Below, one piece after another: positions 9,723-21,480 of a stretch of 64,000 nt of DNA. The stretch spans positions 100,379,568 through 100,443,567 of the forward strand of contig OX578152.1 in the NCBI GenBank assembly GCA_951213105.1, in the 5' to 3' direction. Below the pieces are notes generated by a model. That model had not been told where the DNA came from, did no database searches, and saw nothing but the letters and a program-made list of their open reading frames with translations. The position numbers were made by a program, and so were the translations under genes. Every line of letters begins with the position of its first letter. The first letter of the stretch is position 1. Origin of the DNA: Amaurobius ferox. Its lineage: Eukaryota > Arthropoda > Arachnida > Araneae > Amaurobiidae.

Positions 9723-10879
9723 GTAAGTTCTTTATCTATTAAACAATGGAACACAGCAAAGCAAGAATTTTTTGAAGGAGCCTTCATGGTTACAAGCGGT
9801 GTGTACATTCTTTTTTCAACGGAACTGCATTTTTGCAAGTATTTTTGCACGCACTTTCTGTAAAATCAGACGAATTTTTGGGAAAACCGAAAGGGATATC
9901 ACCCAAACCGGTAGTGGAAATCTCCGGTAGTGGTTAACCACTCTTACCGTCTTCCGAATTTTATGCTAACTCCATATAAACTATCATCTTGGCTCTATAT
10001 ATAGCCAATTCTAAGAAATCGATGTATTTGGGAAAATGTTTGAACCGTAATTAGAACCGTAATAAGAACTCTTCAACCTATTTAGCACTTGATGACGAAT
10101 CACTATCTATCATCATTTGAGTTGTACATATGCTGGTGTTAATATGTTTTAATGACACATCTAGACACATCTAGATATTTTAATGGCACATATAGACACA
10201 TCTAGATGTTTTAATGACACATATAGACACATTTAGATATTTTAATGAAACTTTTTTGTTAGATGGTAAGTTTACTTGCCGACAACAAGATAAACATTTA
10301 AACCTTAAGCGTAACCTTTCCGTGAAGTTTTTTGAAAAGAAAACATCCAATATTATCCACAAGAACACTATATCAGACTGCATCGCTTTTATACTTAATA
10401 CGTTTCCTTGTTAATAAAATGTTGCTATGCAAAATGTTTTCTGCTGGATAGCTTCCACATGCGCGCTCCTGTCATGTATGAACATTTTGTGGTTACACGT
10501 TGTTTCTTTAGCTGCATAAGCTAATTTTTCCGTTAGTTGCTTAACTTTCGGATGTGAGTATATACAAGCCGATTTTCGCGGCTATAGCTTAATTTCTCGT
10601 TGGTGCCTATATTTTTTTTGCAACACAGTGTATTTACTACTTCTACTCTTGATTAGGGAACTTCATTTTCAAAATAATAAAACACACATATACTAAAGTG
10701 TACGCTTTATATTGTGTACAATAATTATTGGAATAGAGAGAAAAGATGGAACTTTTCTAACACTAACTACACCTAGATATAATTATCAAAGCATTATGGA
10801 ATTTTTAAGTTTTCCATTCATAGGAGTTTTGCCTCCTTCTCTCCAACTCCGTGGTTCAGTCATTTTCGTTCTATTTCAG
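9723..10879 (+). other. Copy 1 intron 1
   Basis: The intron starts with a still-open reading that resembles a second version of the His-exon (9723-9860). About 9890-10130 carries a unit of a degenerate minisatellite (CTCTATATATAGCCAATTCT). 10146-10247 holds about three units of a 31-36 bp tandem repeat (TTTTAATGACACATATAGAC). The rest is AT-rich and partly homologous to copy 2 intron 1. Confidence 0.7.
10146..10247 (+). repeat. Short tandem repeat, period about 31-36 bp
   Basis: The repeating core is GACACATATAGACACATCTA followed by GATATTTTAAT, present in about three imperfect units within copy 1 intron 1. Copy 2 has only a single unexpanded segment at the matching place (near 47360). Confidence 0.75.
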
Positions 10880-10968
10880 GTGAAGATTATGAAAAATGAA
10901 ATACCTGCTTGTTGGGGATCACTTATTTCGAAGGATTACGTCATAACAGCAGGTCAATGCGTTAAAAG
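10880..10968 (+). CDS. Protease copy 1, His-motif exon with His replaced by Gln
   Basis: Acceptor CTATTTCAG and donor GTAATAG flank an 89-bp exon reading VKIMKNEIPACWGSLISKDY followed by VITAGQCVKR. CAA (Gln) stands where copy 2 has CAC (His), which is the general-base residue of the triad. Gly is also replaced by Trp after the first Cys of the Cys42-Cys58-type disulfide, although both cysteines remain. Confidence 0.85.
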
Positions 10969-12645
10969 GTAATAGTTTCGATTATCTTAGATTGATATAA
11001 AGCCTCTACTGGGCATATAAGATAGACTAAGCAGGAGGGTTTCAATTTCAGTCCTGGTACTGCGATATATACAAATAGTCATTATTAAAAATGTACCTTT
11101 ATTAAAATAAAACTAACTGCAGCCGCTGCAACTGACTAAAGCTTTTTAAATTTTCTGTCAAGTTTAACACCTGCCCTATAGCACAAAATTATTTTTATTT
11201 TACATGATGCTTTAGAATATTGGGTCTACTGTTCCCTCCTATTCTTGTTTCTTTTTATATTTTTGATGCAACGTTGAAGTGAAAATTTCATTCCTTGTTG
11301 TTATAGCGAATAATCAATTCTTTACGACATCAGAAAGTAATTTTATTTATTTTTTAATTAGTTTGGTATCTGTAAATCAATTTTTATGTATCTTTAAGGG
11401 AGGTAAATCAGAATTAAACTTTTATCTTGCTCAAGATTTTAAAAATGTACAATTGTGAAACTTAAATGAAAAATGAGGATGAGGTGAGGGGGGGATGCAC
11501 TATCTTCATTTACTGACGTAGGATACAAATTCGCTTTCTCATATGATTGGAAAACGTAAATTGTATGTAAGATAAAAAAAATGCTGTGGCCGTAAATCTC
11601 TGTCGTTCAGTGTGCTATCTGTAAATTTAATGTAGATACATTTTCATAAATATTACTAGGTAGTGTTTTTTAAGCACTCTTCAAATATTACCATCTAATA
11701 AGCACTTATTAACCTGTTATGGCACGAATTCAGCTCCTTTTACGATACTCAACATTTTATGTGCGAATATTGTTTGCTGAAGAAATAAAGTTGCTTACTC
11801 GAAACATTTCATTTCATTTTTAATTTGGTGAATACATTAAAAAAACAGTGTTTTCTATATTTTTATTTAATACTACAGCGACATGAATTTTTCTTATATT
11901 GTAACTCCTTTTTTGCTGTTCCCACACTAATAATGTGAATGTATTATTGGAATAAAAATTAGGTAAGTACGCTTAACCAACTTTATCTTATAGTATAGAT
12001 AGTGGTTCCCAACTGTTGGAGCATTAACAGTCAATATTGATATACATTTAAGCTTAAGATAGACTTATATCTGTTGCTAACATAAAATTTCACCAGGGGA
12101 GTTTTTAAAGGGGATATGGAACTTTACCTTCTTTTTCGAACTGAAGAATTTAAAGAAAATCTCTAATAAATTGTAAATTTTATTTAAAAATTATTTTAAA
12201 CGAAAATGTTTCCAAAACTTCTACCAAATGTCAATTCAAAATACGATACTAATATAAACTAATGTAAACAGGGAGAGAGAGCGTGATTGTTTCAACTTGC
12301 AATGCTGTTGCATTGATAAAGAATGGAGAACTACATAGAAAGTTTAATATTTTGTTTTTAATATCTACCACTTTTTTAATGAAATAAATGTGTTTAATTT
12401 CATATGTTCTTCATTTTATGAACCATCTATTAATTAATTTGCCAAACTACAGTGCTTGAAAGGAAAAGTTAATCAAAATATAAATATATTTAATTTCACT
12501 CGAGAGTTTTTAAGTAAATTTTAATTTTGTTATCATAAAGCACAATCCAAAAATTTCCCTCTTCCCCCTAATCATTCCCCTAAGATCGCTATAGATGGGT
12601 TGAGCACCACTGGTATATAGATTTTAGGAAAGTATAAGGATTTAA

Positions 12646-12900
12646 CACTAGAACAACGGAAGCGGTCATTTTGACCGCATAACTACTTTGACCGCTGCCG
12701 TTGTTCCAAGAAGATTGTTGATTTGTTCTCTTATTATAAAACCTAGAATAATTTTCTTCTGTGTTTTCAATAACTTTAAGAAAATAAAAAAAGTCATAAA
12801 ATCTTAATGGGCCGTATTGGAGTATTGAATTAGCCGTATTGGAGGAATCATTTCTCAAATTAGTTATGCGGTCAAAATCACTACTTCCGTCGTTCTAGTG
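12646..12900. mobile_element. TTAA-flanked piggyBac-like MITE
   Basis: The 255-bp element is bounded by TTAA on both sides (12642-12645, 12901-12904). Its imperfect terminal inverted repeats are about 40 bp long, starting CACTAGAACAACGGAAG and ending CTTCCGTCGTTCTAGTG. CACTAGAA termini next to TTAA resemble piggyBac ends. It has no coding capacity. Confidence 0.75.
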
Positions 12901-13106
12901 TTAAATGAAGTTACGTATGAAACGCGGTAATATTGTAAAATCGAGGATTTTCTGTACATGGAATACTAATTCATGTGGATCTTGCAAATTCTATGCAGAA
13001 TCATGCTTGGTGTATCAGCCCTGCTTTTTTCTAGATGTTGTTTCCCTTGCTGGGGACTCATGTTATTTCAATGTCTACAGTATGTCTTAATAATGATATT
13101 TGTTAA

Positions 13107-13700
13107 GTAATTTCACTCTTTATCTTCTTTCTCTTTTGACCCAGAATGTATCTGCTCAAACGGCTGAGACAGTGCCACCCAATTTAGACTGGAACCCAGT
13201 GAAGGTGACATCCACAAAGACCATACACTTCTTCCCCTGCCACCAACCTCTCGGAGAAACATTCGGATTCTTCACATATTTAATGTGCCAGTAGACACGG
13301 GGACATTTTGGGAAGAGCCGGGAATCGAACTCGGGTCTTCTAAGTTCAATCCTAGTGCTCTACCCACTGGGCTATACCATCCCACATGTAATTTCACTCT
13401 TCATCGACACAGATCGTCTGACATACCCCAAGCTGTAAGGTATCTATTTGGACGTCCGGGAAGTGCCACTCAATTTAGACCGGAACCCAATGGAGGAGGC
13501 ATCCACAGGGACCATACCCTTCTTCTCCTACCACCAACCTCTCCGAAGGACTTACGGACCCACATGTTTAACGTCATCGTACTCGGCGTGAACACGGCGA
13601 CAATTTGGGCGGATGCGGGAATCGAACTCGGGTAGTAATTTCACTCTTCTTCTTCATCTTCTTCGACCCAGACCGTCCGATCTACCAGTAATTTCACTCT
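13107..13700 (-). mobile_element. Three SINE insertions at one target site
   Basis: The sequence GTAATTTCACTCT occurs four times: 13107, 13388, 13635 and 13688. It separates three minus-strand SINE-derived segments. Segment 13121-13387 has a complete tRNA-like head (about 13308-13388) followed by the same body as the 5S-headed SINEs. Segment 13402-13634 has body plus the distal part of the tRNA-like head (GAGTTCGATTCCCG). Segment 13649-13687 is only the conserved 3' end (GACCCAGACCGTCCGATCTA). This is what repeated insertion at the same target, with a duplication each time, would leave. Confidence 0.8.
13308..13388 (-). mobile_element. tRNA-derived head of SINE
   Basis: Read on the minus strand it gives a tRNA-like fold: A box TAGCCCAGTGGGTAGAGC, T arm with GAGTTCGATTCCCGG, and acceptor-like ends TGGGA and TCCCA. 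It continues directly into SINE body sequence, so it is a SINE head rather than a tRNA gene. Confidence 0.75.
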
Positions 13701-14540
13701 AAAATAGATGATTGTTCGGCAAAAAATTTCTTTAATCATTCATGGAACAAGTTTCAGGTATTTAAATTTCCATAAGTCCCTTTCTGCCAACCACAAGTGC
13801 GACGGAGTGTACTAAAATGAGGCTGTTGTACCAGTTTGTACAGTAAGTACTAAGTACGAGTCTTAGAATATGAAAGCATCATGTGATTCCAGATTCTGCT
13901 CAGATATACATTGATTATTATTTCACTGTATAACCAAATCTACCATTCCTTTGATTTAAGTTCAGTCGAAGCTGCATCAATGGATTTTGCATAAAAGTAA
14001 TGATGACGCTCTTACTGAGTTAAGGAAATGCTTTAACATGCTAAAAATTCGCCAACTTTATATTTCCAAATGTATTTTCTTTTTATTTAAGAACCTCAAC
14101 TACATAGAAATCAATCGCAACATCAACTCCACTCGTTCTTGCAACTATAACTATGTTATTCCTAAAGCTAATCATGACATTTTGCATGAGTACTTCTTGT
14201 GGTTAGCTCTTAAAAATTTCAATGTTTTACCTAATGTTTTTGTAAGTCTGTAAAACCACATGACTGTTTTAAGAACAAGCTGAAAGTATATCTATTTTCA
14301 TATGCCGATACGGAAGTATATTTTCATTAGTCTAAGTAATTATTTTAGGTATAGTTTTTGTTAATTATTCTATTGCACCTGTTGCCAACTTCTCCCTGTT
14401 ATAGTTTATCTAAACGACCCGAATGAACCTTCTAGTCTCTAGGCTGCATTGTAAAAAAAAATTGTGTTCTGTGTTTATGTTGTATATTTTGTTTGTTGTG
14501 CTCGTCTGTATTGTCTTGTTTGTTGTATTAATAAATTTCA
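13701..14540. other. Distal part of copy 1 intron 2
   Basis: AT-rich. The last 150 bases before the exon are homologous to 52290-52380 in copy 2 (TTATGTTGTATATTTTGTTT region). No coding feature is seen. Confidence 0.5.
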
Positions 14541-14572
14541 ATAAATGTGAATTTGAATTTGAATATCTGCAG

Positions 14573-14907
14573 GTTTGTAGAAGCTGTTCGGGTCAATAAA
14601 ACTCATTGCTATGAAAGGAAAAACAAAGTGAGTAAGTGTAACTACGAACCCAAAAATTTGCAGGTCTCTTTCGTTACGAAAACATACCAGATGTCTAGGA
14701 ACCAAAAAGTTAAGAAAGTCATTGTTCATCCCAAGTACACTGGCAAAGGCCATGATTATGACATGGCTCTTATACAGTTGGAGGAATCTTTAAAGTGCAA
14801 AACTTTCAGGAGACCTATTTGCTTGCCAGAGAATTCAAACCTGGAACAAAAGCCTGGAACAAAAGCGATTGCAGCTGGATGGGGTTCGCACAATAAAACA
14901 AGAAAAG
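14573..14907 (+). CDS. Protease copy 1, exon with catalytic Asp
   Basis: Acceptor ATATCTGCAG and donor GTATAA flank the exon. It encodes an extended post-His loop with an extra Cys pair (THCYERKNKVSKC), then QKVKKVIVHPKYTGKGHDYD with the triad Asp in DYDMALIQL, then RRPICLP and a conserved AAGWG. RPIC carries the Cys that normally pairs with the pro-region Cys. A further Cys (SLKCK) has no obvious partner in the exons seen and may pair with the unidentified N-terminal exon. Confidence 0.9.
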
Positions 14908-14969
14908 GTATAATATTAAGAAAATGCATAATATTTTCACATTTTATGTACATGGACAACTGTATTGAG

Positions 14970-15103
14970 CCGGGGCTTAGAAGGTTGAGTTGTAGAGTTA
15001 GAAGGTTGAGTCAGAGGGTTAGAAGGTTAGAAGGTTGAGCCAGAGGGTTAGAAGGTTAGAAGGTTAAGCCAGAAGGTTAGAAGGTTGGGCCAGAGGGTTA
15101 GAA
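14970..15103 (+). repeat. Minisatellite of TTAGAAGGTTGAGCCAGAGGG-like units
   Basis: About seven imperfect units built on GGTTAGAAGGTTGAGCCAGA start 63 bp after the splice donor of the Asp exon. Copy 2 has a single unexpanded segment in the same place (about 52770-52815). Confidence 0.85.
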
Positions 15104-15499
15104 TAGATGATATAGTTTGAAATATATTTTGGGCAATATGATGGAATGGAGGACATCATAATTGTAAAGAAAAATACTTTGGAGAATGTGGTTAGTGAGC
15201 AAACTAACTTTATTGTAAATTTACACGATAACTCACACAATTTTCCAAAACACATGAAAATAATGAATAAACTACTATTGAAAATAAAAGGTATTGATGC
15301 AACATATATTTTGAGCTATTATCAAAAGATTAGTTCTATAATTAAAGGGACTTAGCAGTTATTTTTGGACACGCTTTATTCAAACACCCTTTATACGTTG
15401 TCAAATATATACCATTTGGTATTAAACATGCACTCATTTTCAATTAATGTTATAAGTCAGACAGAATAGTTAGAAAAAAAACTATCGTTCTAAATTTTA

Positions 15500-15700
15500 A
15501 AATTATTTTTATTGTTTTCCCTACAATACATAAGTAATGTATACGAAAAGTAATGAAAACGTGTCGAAAATTTTTATCTCCTGTTTTCGACGGATCTACA
15601 CGTTTCGATCACTATAGAACCTGAAAACTATATTTAGCGTGATGTGTGTGTGTGTGTCCGTCTGTCTGTGTGTCTGAGTATCTGTCTGCGAAAAGTATGT
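15500..15700 (-). mobile_element. Diverged Helentron-like terminus
   Basis: The sequence resembles the hairpin and microsatellite end of the Helentron-like family: CAATACATAAGTAATGTATA, TTTTCGACGGATCTACACG and a TGTGTG tract. The far end is not recognisable. Confidence 0.4.
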
Positions 15701-15746
15701 ATTCACTTTAGCTGGAAAACTATATGCTTGTATATATGTATATATA

Positions 15747-16622
15747 CAGAGTATCTCAAAAAGATTGAAATGTTCTTTACCTGTTAGAGATAAGTGGGCA
15801 ATGTAAATTGCAAAAATGTTGAAAGTAAGGTAGGAAATAAGACTACGTTAATGAAATAAATAGTCGTGCCATTATTTTTCAAAAAGTTATACTTTTTAAA
15901 TTTTTATGCGACCCTCTTAGATACATTTGGTCAATCAGAAATTTTTTATTATTTTTAATGTAACAAGATCATTAAAAAACCGCATATCTGTATCTTCATC
16001 TGAATTATGATAAAGGAAATAATCTGACTTATGCCACTTTCCGTACCATGTGAAAGGCTGTTTCATCAGTGAAAATAGGGAACATAAACACACACACACA
16101 CAAATTGACGATGGAAATTGTTTAGATCAAAAATACTTTAATATGTGTTAAATTTTTTTATCACAAATGCATCTAAATAACGCATTACATAGACAGAGAT
16201 CATATAAAGCAGTAGTACTCACTACGCGGTTGGGTATCCTATGTATTATCATCCAGTTTTATCTTTTTTGTGATATGTCACAAATTTACATTTCTAATTT
16301 GATATAGGTCCCCATTCACAATGGTCAATTTTCAATTAATTATAACTCGCTTAATTTTAGAGATACAGATATGCGGTATTTTTAATGATCTTGTTGCATT
16401 AAAAATAAACATTTTCTGATTGACCAAATTTGTCTAAGGGGGTCGTATAAAAATTTAGAAAGTGCAACTTTTTGAAAATTAATGGCAGGACTATTTATTT
16501 CATTAACATAGTCTTATTTCCTACATTATTTTCAACATTTTTGAAATTTACATTACCCACTTATCTCCAACAGGTAAAGAATTAAAGCCCGTTTCAATCT
16601 TTCAATCTTTTGGAACACCCTG
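15747..16622. mobile_element. TA-flanked long-TIR element, CAGGGTGTCCCAAAAAG family, copy 1
   Basis: The 876-bp element has termini CAGAGTATCTCAAAAAGATT and CTTTTGGAACACCCTG, flanked by TA on both sides. The inverted arms extend well over 100 bp, including CTGTTAGAGATAAGTGGGCA and its complement near 16560. No transposase frame is visible. The TA target and CAGGG...CCCTG ends suggest mobilisation by a Tc1/mariner-type transposase. Confidence 0.8.
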
Positions 16623-16745
<123 letters not shown>

Positions 16746-18268
16746 ATTCATTCCGGTGCCCACTCGCATTGACGAAGTGAGGTAAAATGCTCAGTCGCTT
16801 GTTCAACTTATACGTGGTAGCAATGCTTGTGAGTTCATATTTCTGTTCGAGGAGCTATTTTTTTTTATGATTTGTAATTCAATTGATTTATTTTTCTCCT
16901 TCCACTAGCCAGTAGACAGTTCCAATGGTGTCTATAGTTAAATACTATCGCCATTGTTAGAAACTGGCTATTCTATCGGTTTTAATTCGAATTGTATGGC
17001 TGTCCTGATGAGAATGCAATTTCGAACTAACCGCCATTTTTTTGTGTAGTTTCAATTGATTGTTCTCTGTGTCATAATCTTTTATCTTGAACAAATTATT
17101 ATTGTCTTTTCTCATTTTTGCCGTGTTTTCTTTTTCATATTTATTTATATTTATATACTTCTAATTATGATTTTTGTATCCTAATATTCTTCTCATCCCC
17201 CCTTCTATTGTAGTGATATGTTACCTTCTATCTTTATCCGTAGCCTTGGTCGTCTATAGTTACTCATTTGTAATAGATATGCTAGAGATGGGTTTTTTTG
17301 TACATACAGTAGTTTATGCATAGTTTTCGATTAAAATCTTTCAATTTATATATATATATATATTACATTTTACAGTTGTGTAAACAGAAACGTAGAATCA
17401 GCATTAATGAAACATGTATGGCCCTTGATAACGTACATGGTTTCAGAAATGCTTTTCATATTCATTTTATTCCTTTTATATTTATTAGATTCCATTTATT
17501 CAATTTCCAAACTTCTTGCATAGCTCATCGTGCTACACTAGGCTTCTGATTTGCAAAAACCTTCAGTTTACAAGCAATTTTCTTTGGTATTTCTCGGGTA
17601 TATATATATTACAAGTAATCATAAAAATCTTCAATTATATATATATATATATATATACATATATATATGTATATTAAAACTTACAAATTTAAAATTCTGT
17701 TAAATTCCACTCGTAAGTTTTTTAAAGTATAGATATGTTTAAAGTTTCAAGATTTCGACTTTAAGACGTCTGGCATGCAACCTGGAATGACTGCCAGACT
17801 CCTGATACCGTAAATGGGACGTTAAAACCTATTATTTTACTCCAGGTTCATCCATGTACTCAATGGGGGTAAACATATGTCAATTTTAGTCTATTTTATA
17901 TGCACAGAGTGAACGCCACCTAAGGAGACTGCCAGACCCATGGATCTCCGTTGACATCGTGATGCTCTACCGCATGTAATGCTCTATCTAACCGTTTGTA
18001 TTAGATGGGGTAGGTAAAATCGTTGCTGGCTCTTGAACTATTAGAAGAAGCAGTGATAATTGATAATATATTTTCTTTCTTTAAAATACGCCCGATTTTC
18101 ACCGTCGGCAATTAAATTACAAAGGAAACGGAACGTTTCAGGCAGAAAGAGGCCCTCGTCGTCTTCCAAACCCATGTGACAACTATAATGGACAATTTAA
18201 TTTTTAGGATTGCCCAGACTTTCGCTACTTAAAATATTCCTCGAAGATTAATACAGAATAATATAAAA
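16746..18268. other. Intronic sequence, nothing recognised
   Basis: AT-rich DNA with short TA tracts near 17349 and 17637. No coding or repeat family was recognised. Confidence 0.4.
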
Positions 18269-19163
18269 ATCTGATATGAGCAGCACATTACTATTGTGTA
18301 TAATGTAATGATGTCATTACTACTTAACTGGCAAATTACAAAATATGCACAAAATTATACATAAAATAGACATCACAATGTTTTTGGCATTGATATCACA
18401 CCACGTAAATTTATATTTGTCATTTTTAGCAACTTACAAATAGAAAGACTTATTCATAATTTTACGCTAAATCCTCACCAAAATTTAAAATACATTTAGT
18501 TAATATCTTGTGAAATGAAAGACAATTAACGAATTCATTGACTGGAAAAGAAAAAAAAATATAAAATGTGTCTTTTTTTGTAAATGGAGCGAACTTAATC
18601 TATGCTAATGATGTTAACAGGTTTGTCGTATAGTATTGATTATGGAAAATGGACACATCTGATGGTACTATATATTTTTTATTTTTATGCAATTCTTTTA
18701 TTAAATGTATCTAAAAAATGTATTTTATTTCTTGAATGGCTTTCGCTAGCGTTTTAAAGTTCATTTCATGCGTTTTATAATGGAACATTACGATTATTTA
18801 TTTAATAATGCAGGTTATTTAATTCTGATTTTTATTGAATTTTTCAAAATCCGTTCGAAACGTGGGAGGGGGTGCCTTTCAAAATTTCTATTGCGTTTAA
18901 AATCAATAGGCTTCCAGTGATCACTGATTATAACAATCGTACCAAATTATTTTCGAAACGCTACATTTGTTCGTGAGATATAGCGTCCACAGACTTAAGG
19001 AAGCGAACACTAACATACACACAGGCATACATACAAACACACATTGGCATTGCTTAGGAAACGTTCGATTCGAGTTTAGAGAACCTTAAAACTTGCTCTT
19101 CTGTCTAAAACTCGAATTCGAATATTTGACTTCGTCTTAATATAATTTTCCTGTACATAATTT
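18269..19163 (+). mobile_element. Old, diverged Helentron-like element
   Basis: It begins ATCTGATATGAGCAGCACAT and ends near 19163 with a decayed TTTTCCTGTACATAAT terminus. In between, the family's internal order is followed: a GTTCATTTCATGCG-like block, a GGCTTCCAGTG block and a CACACA remnant. It is much more diverged than copies A-H. Confidence 0.6.
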
Positions 19164-19441
19164 CCGCATGTACACAGTCTTTCAAAGGTTAAGCACGCGA
19201 TGTTAATTCACAAATAACAAACGCATCCTTGAATTTTTCTGGGTGAAATTTATCTTTGTCCTTGGTGGGAATACATAGATAATCAAAAATATCAAAGGTT
19301 GTGTCCAATAACGATTTACTCCTTAAACATTATGAAAATTTGGCGTGGAGTGAAAGCGACTCGTTTGCGTCTAAGGATTTCAATGAACAAAGAATTTTTT
19401 TTTTAAGAGTGTTAGGATTGATTTTGGATTAGATTTTCTTT

Positions 19442-21480
19442 CTTATGACAGAAAGTATACATTTGGAGGACTCTCAACGCTGGCATGAAGTTGGGAGACT
19501 TGAGACAGGACAATCCATTGAGAAAGCTGCCAATTTCTTTTCTGTGGATCAGTCTGTCATTTCTCCTTTATGTAAACAAATCTAAACAAGTAAAACAGTT
19601 ATCCAGAGATCAGTTCCAAGTCGATCTATGGCTACAATATCCTCTGATGAACAATACATCGCATTAAGGATCAAACGCAATTTCCGAGCAGTCGCTCTTC
19701 TATCAATGGCTACTGTGACCAAATGTGCTATATTTAATTCAGATAAAACACCAATGGGAACCAAACTGAACAAAGGAGTCAGACGAGTTTCACCAGGGTT
19801 GCCAGTTTTGTTCGGAGAGGTTTACGGCCCATAAATTCACAAGTTAGCGATCATGAGGTGGGAAGGACACGATGTCTACAATGACATAATCTATGCTTTC
19901 GGGAAAAACTCGAACAAGCTACAACTAAAAAGGGGCCAAGAAAGGAGCTATCAAATATGGAGAGTCCAATCATGACCGACCCTAAAGTATCATAAAAATC
20001 AAGGTCAATAAAACACGGAGAAGGCGTGTTTTCCCGATACAAGATAAATAATTAAATTAAGATTGCCAAACGGGAAAACGACAACAGTTCGGAAAGGGCT
20101 GTTGAGTTACGAGGACGAGCGAGTTTGAAAATGTTGGTTGAGCTAGATGATAAGCAATTGCAAAAATGAAAGTGAAAGGCTCCTTGAAATGGAGAACAAT
20201 AAGATGTTTGTTGTGACAAAGTTAAAACCTGTGACACAGAAATCAACTCAAGTGGATACGTGCCAAGTATCTCAAGCAAATTCAGTGATCGTTAATACCG
20301 TGTAAATGCATGAAAAGGTAATTTCCAGATTCATATATTTACAATAAGGTCAAGGTCAGATCTTTTTTAATGTTTCAGCAATTAATACTGATCTTACATC
20401 GTCTCTAATGTTTATTCTCAAATGAGATTAAATTGCTGGTTTTTGCACAAAATATTAATTTAAAATGTATTTCAAGTAATTGAGTGAAACATAAATATAT
20501 ATATATATTTAAAAGATAAACTTTGTGATTAATGACCAATGTTTTACCTTTAAGATACGGTAAGCGGACTTGCACTTAGGTAAATTGGACGGTTATTTTC
20601 GACATACATGCAATGTATGCAGTTATCACTATACGCACAGATATCTTATTTAATATCTTTCAAAATAAATCTTACCATTTAAAATTTACATATTGACATT
20701 TAATTTATTTCACCACATCTGGTACGCGTGACCATTCATCAGTCAATTTTTTACACCACGGCTACCACGACAGTAGGAAAGGCGATACCCGCCAGTACTG
20801 AGAGGTGGAGACTGTCAAGGAACTCTAAGCCGGTGTATCACAAGTTTGAGTCCCTTTGAGTGTTAAAGCCTGAAAAGCACGATTAAAGTGGTATTGTTAG
20901 CCTGCGACTCAAACAGAAGTGCAACGGTAAAATGAACTTTTTACGGACCCGGGGTACCACGAGTTTGTGTCCCTTTGAGTGTTAAAGACTGAAAAACACG
21001 ATTAAAGTGGTGTTGTCAGCCTACGACTCAGACAGAAGAGCAAACGGTTCAATGAACTCTTTTCGGATAAATCACTATTTTTTCTATATTCAGGCAATAA
21101 ATGTGTAGGGATCTGTATATAACGAATACGCCACCAGCCCAATAACATCGTTAAACACCATGACTTTAGTCGATGCGCTGGATTTTCTTTGGGACATCGC
21201 AACGACCTGTCCGTATTACAAGGGGTAATGTTATTACGGAAAGGTATCGGGACCTTTCACAGGTCTCGTAAAGGGTCCTTGAATCCTTTATGAGACTCCA
21301 TACGACAGCAGTGGGTCCAATTTTTTTTGATGGACATTAACGCTTGTCCAGACAGAATAGTGCTGGTTGACGAGTATTTTGATAACAATCCATCGCTCGT
21401 ATGCAGTGGCAAGCATGTTCTTCGGACGTTAATCCGATTGATAATCTCCGGGATGCTTTTGGAATAGGGTTGCAATAAAG
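19442..21480 (+). pseudogene. Tc1-like transposase relic interrupted by other sequence
   Basis: 19467-19560 reads RWHEVGRLETGQSIEKAANF and then SVDQSVIS, a Tc1-type helix-turn-helix. 19620-19830 continues with SSDEQYIALRIKRNFRA and a shifted linker. The C-terminal half reappears at 21150-21470 with WVQFFLMDINA and ARMQWQACSSDVNPIDNLRD, the region of the last catalytic acidic residue. About 1.2 kb (20040-21150) of unrelated sequence separates the halves, and there are many stops. The element is dead. Confidence 0.65.
20834..21070 (+). repeat. 120-bp tandem duplication
   Basis: Two diverged units start at 20834 and 20954 and share TCCCTTTGAGTGTTAAAG and CACGATTAAAGTGGT. They lie inside the sequence that splits the Tc1-like relic. 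Confidence 0.8.

Larger units (their letters stand above)
10969..14572 (+). other. Copy 1 intron 2
   Basis: Largely homologous to copy 2 intron 2; for example GAGAGCGTGA at about 12277 matches about 50925. It contains a TTAA-flanked MITE (12646-12900) and a cluster of minus-strand SINE insertions (13107-13700). I see no other gene in it. Confidence 0.75.

Noticed and set aside
13308..13388. A functional tRNA gene on the minus strand
   Set aside because: It runs straight into SINE body sequence, has imperfect stems and lies between direct repeats of a retroposon.
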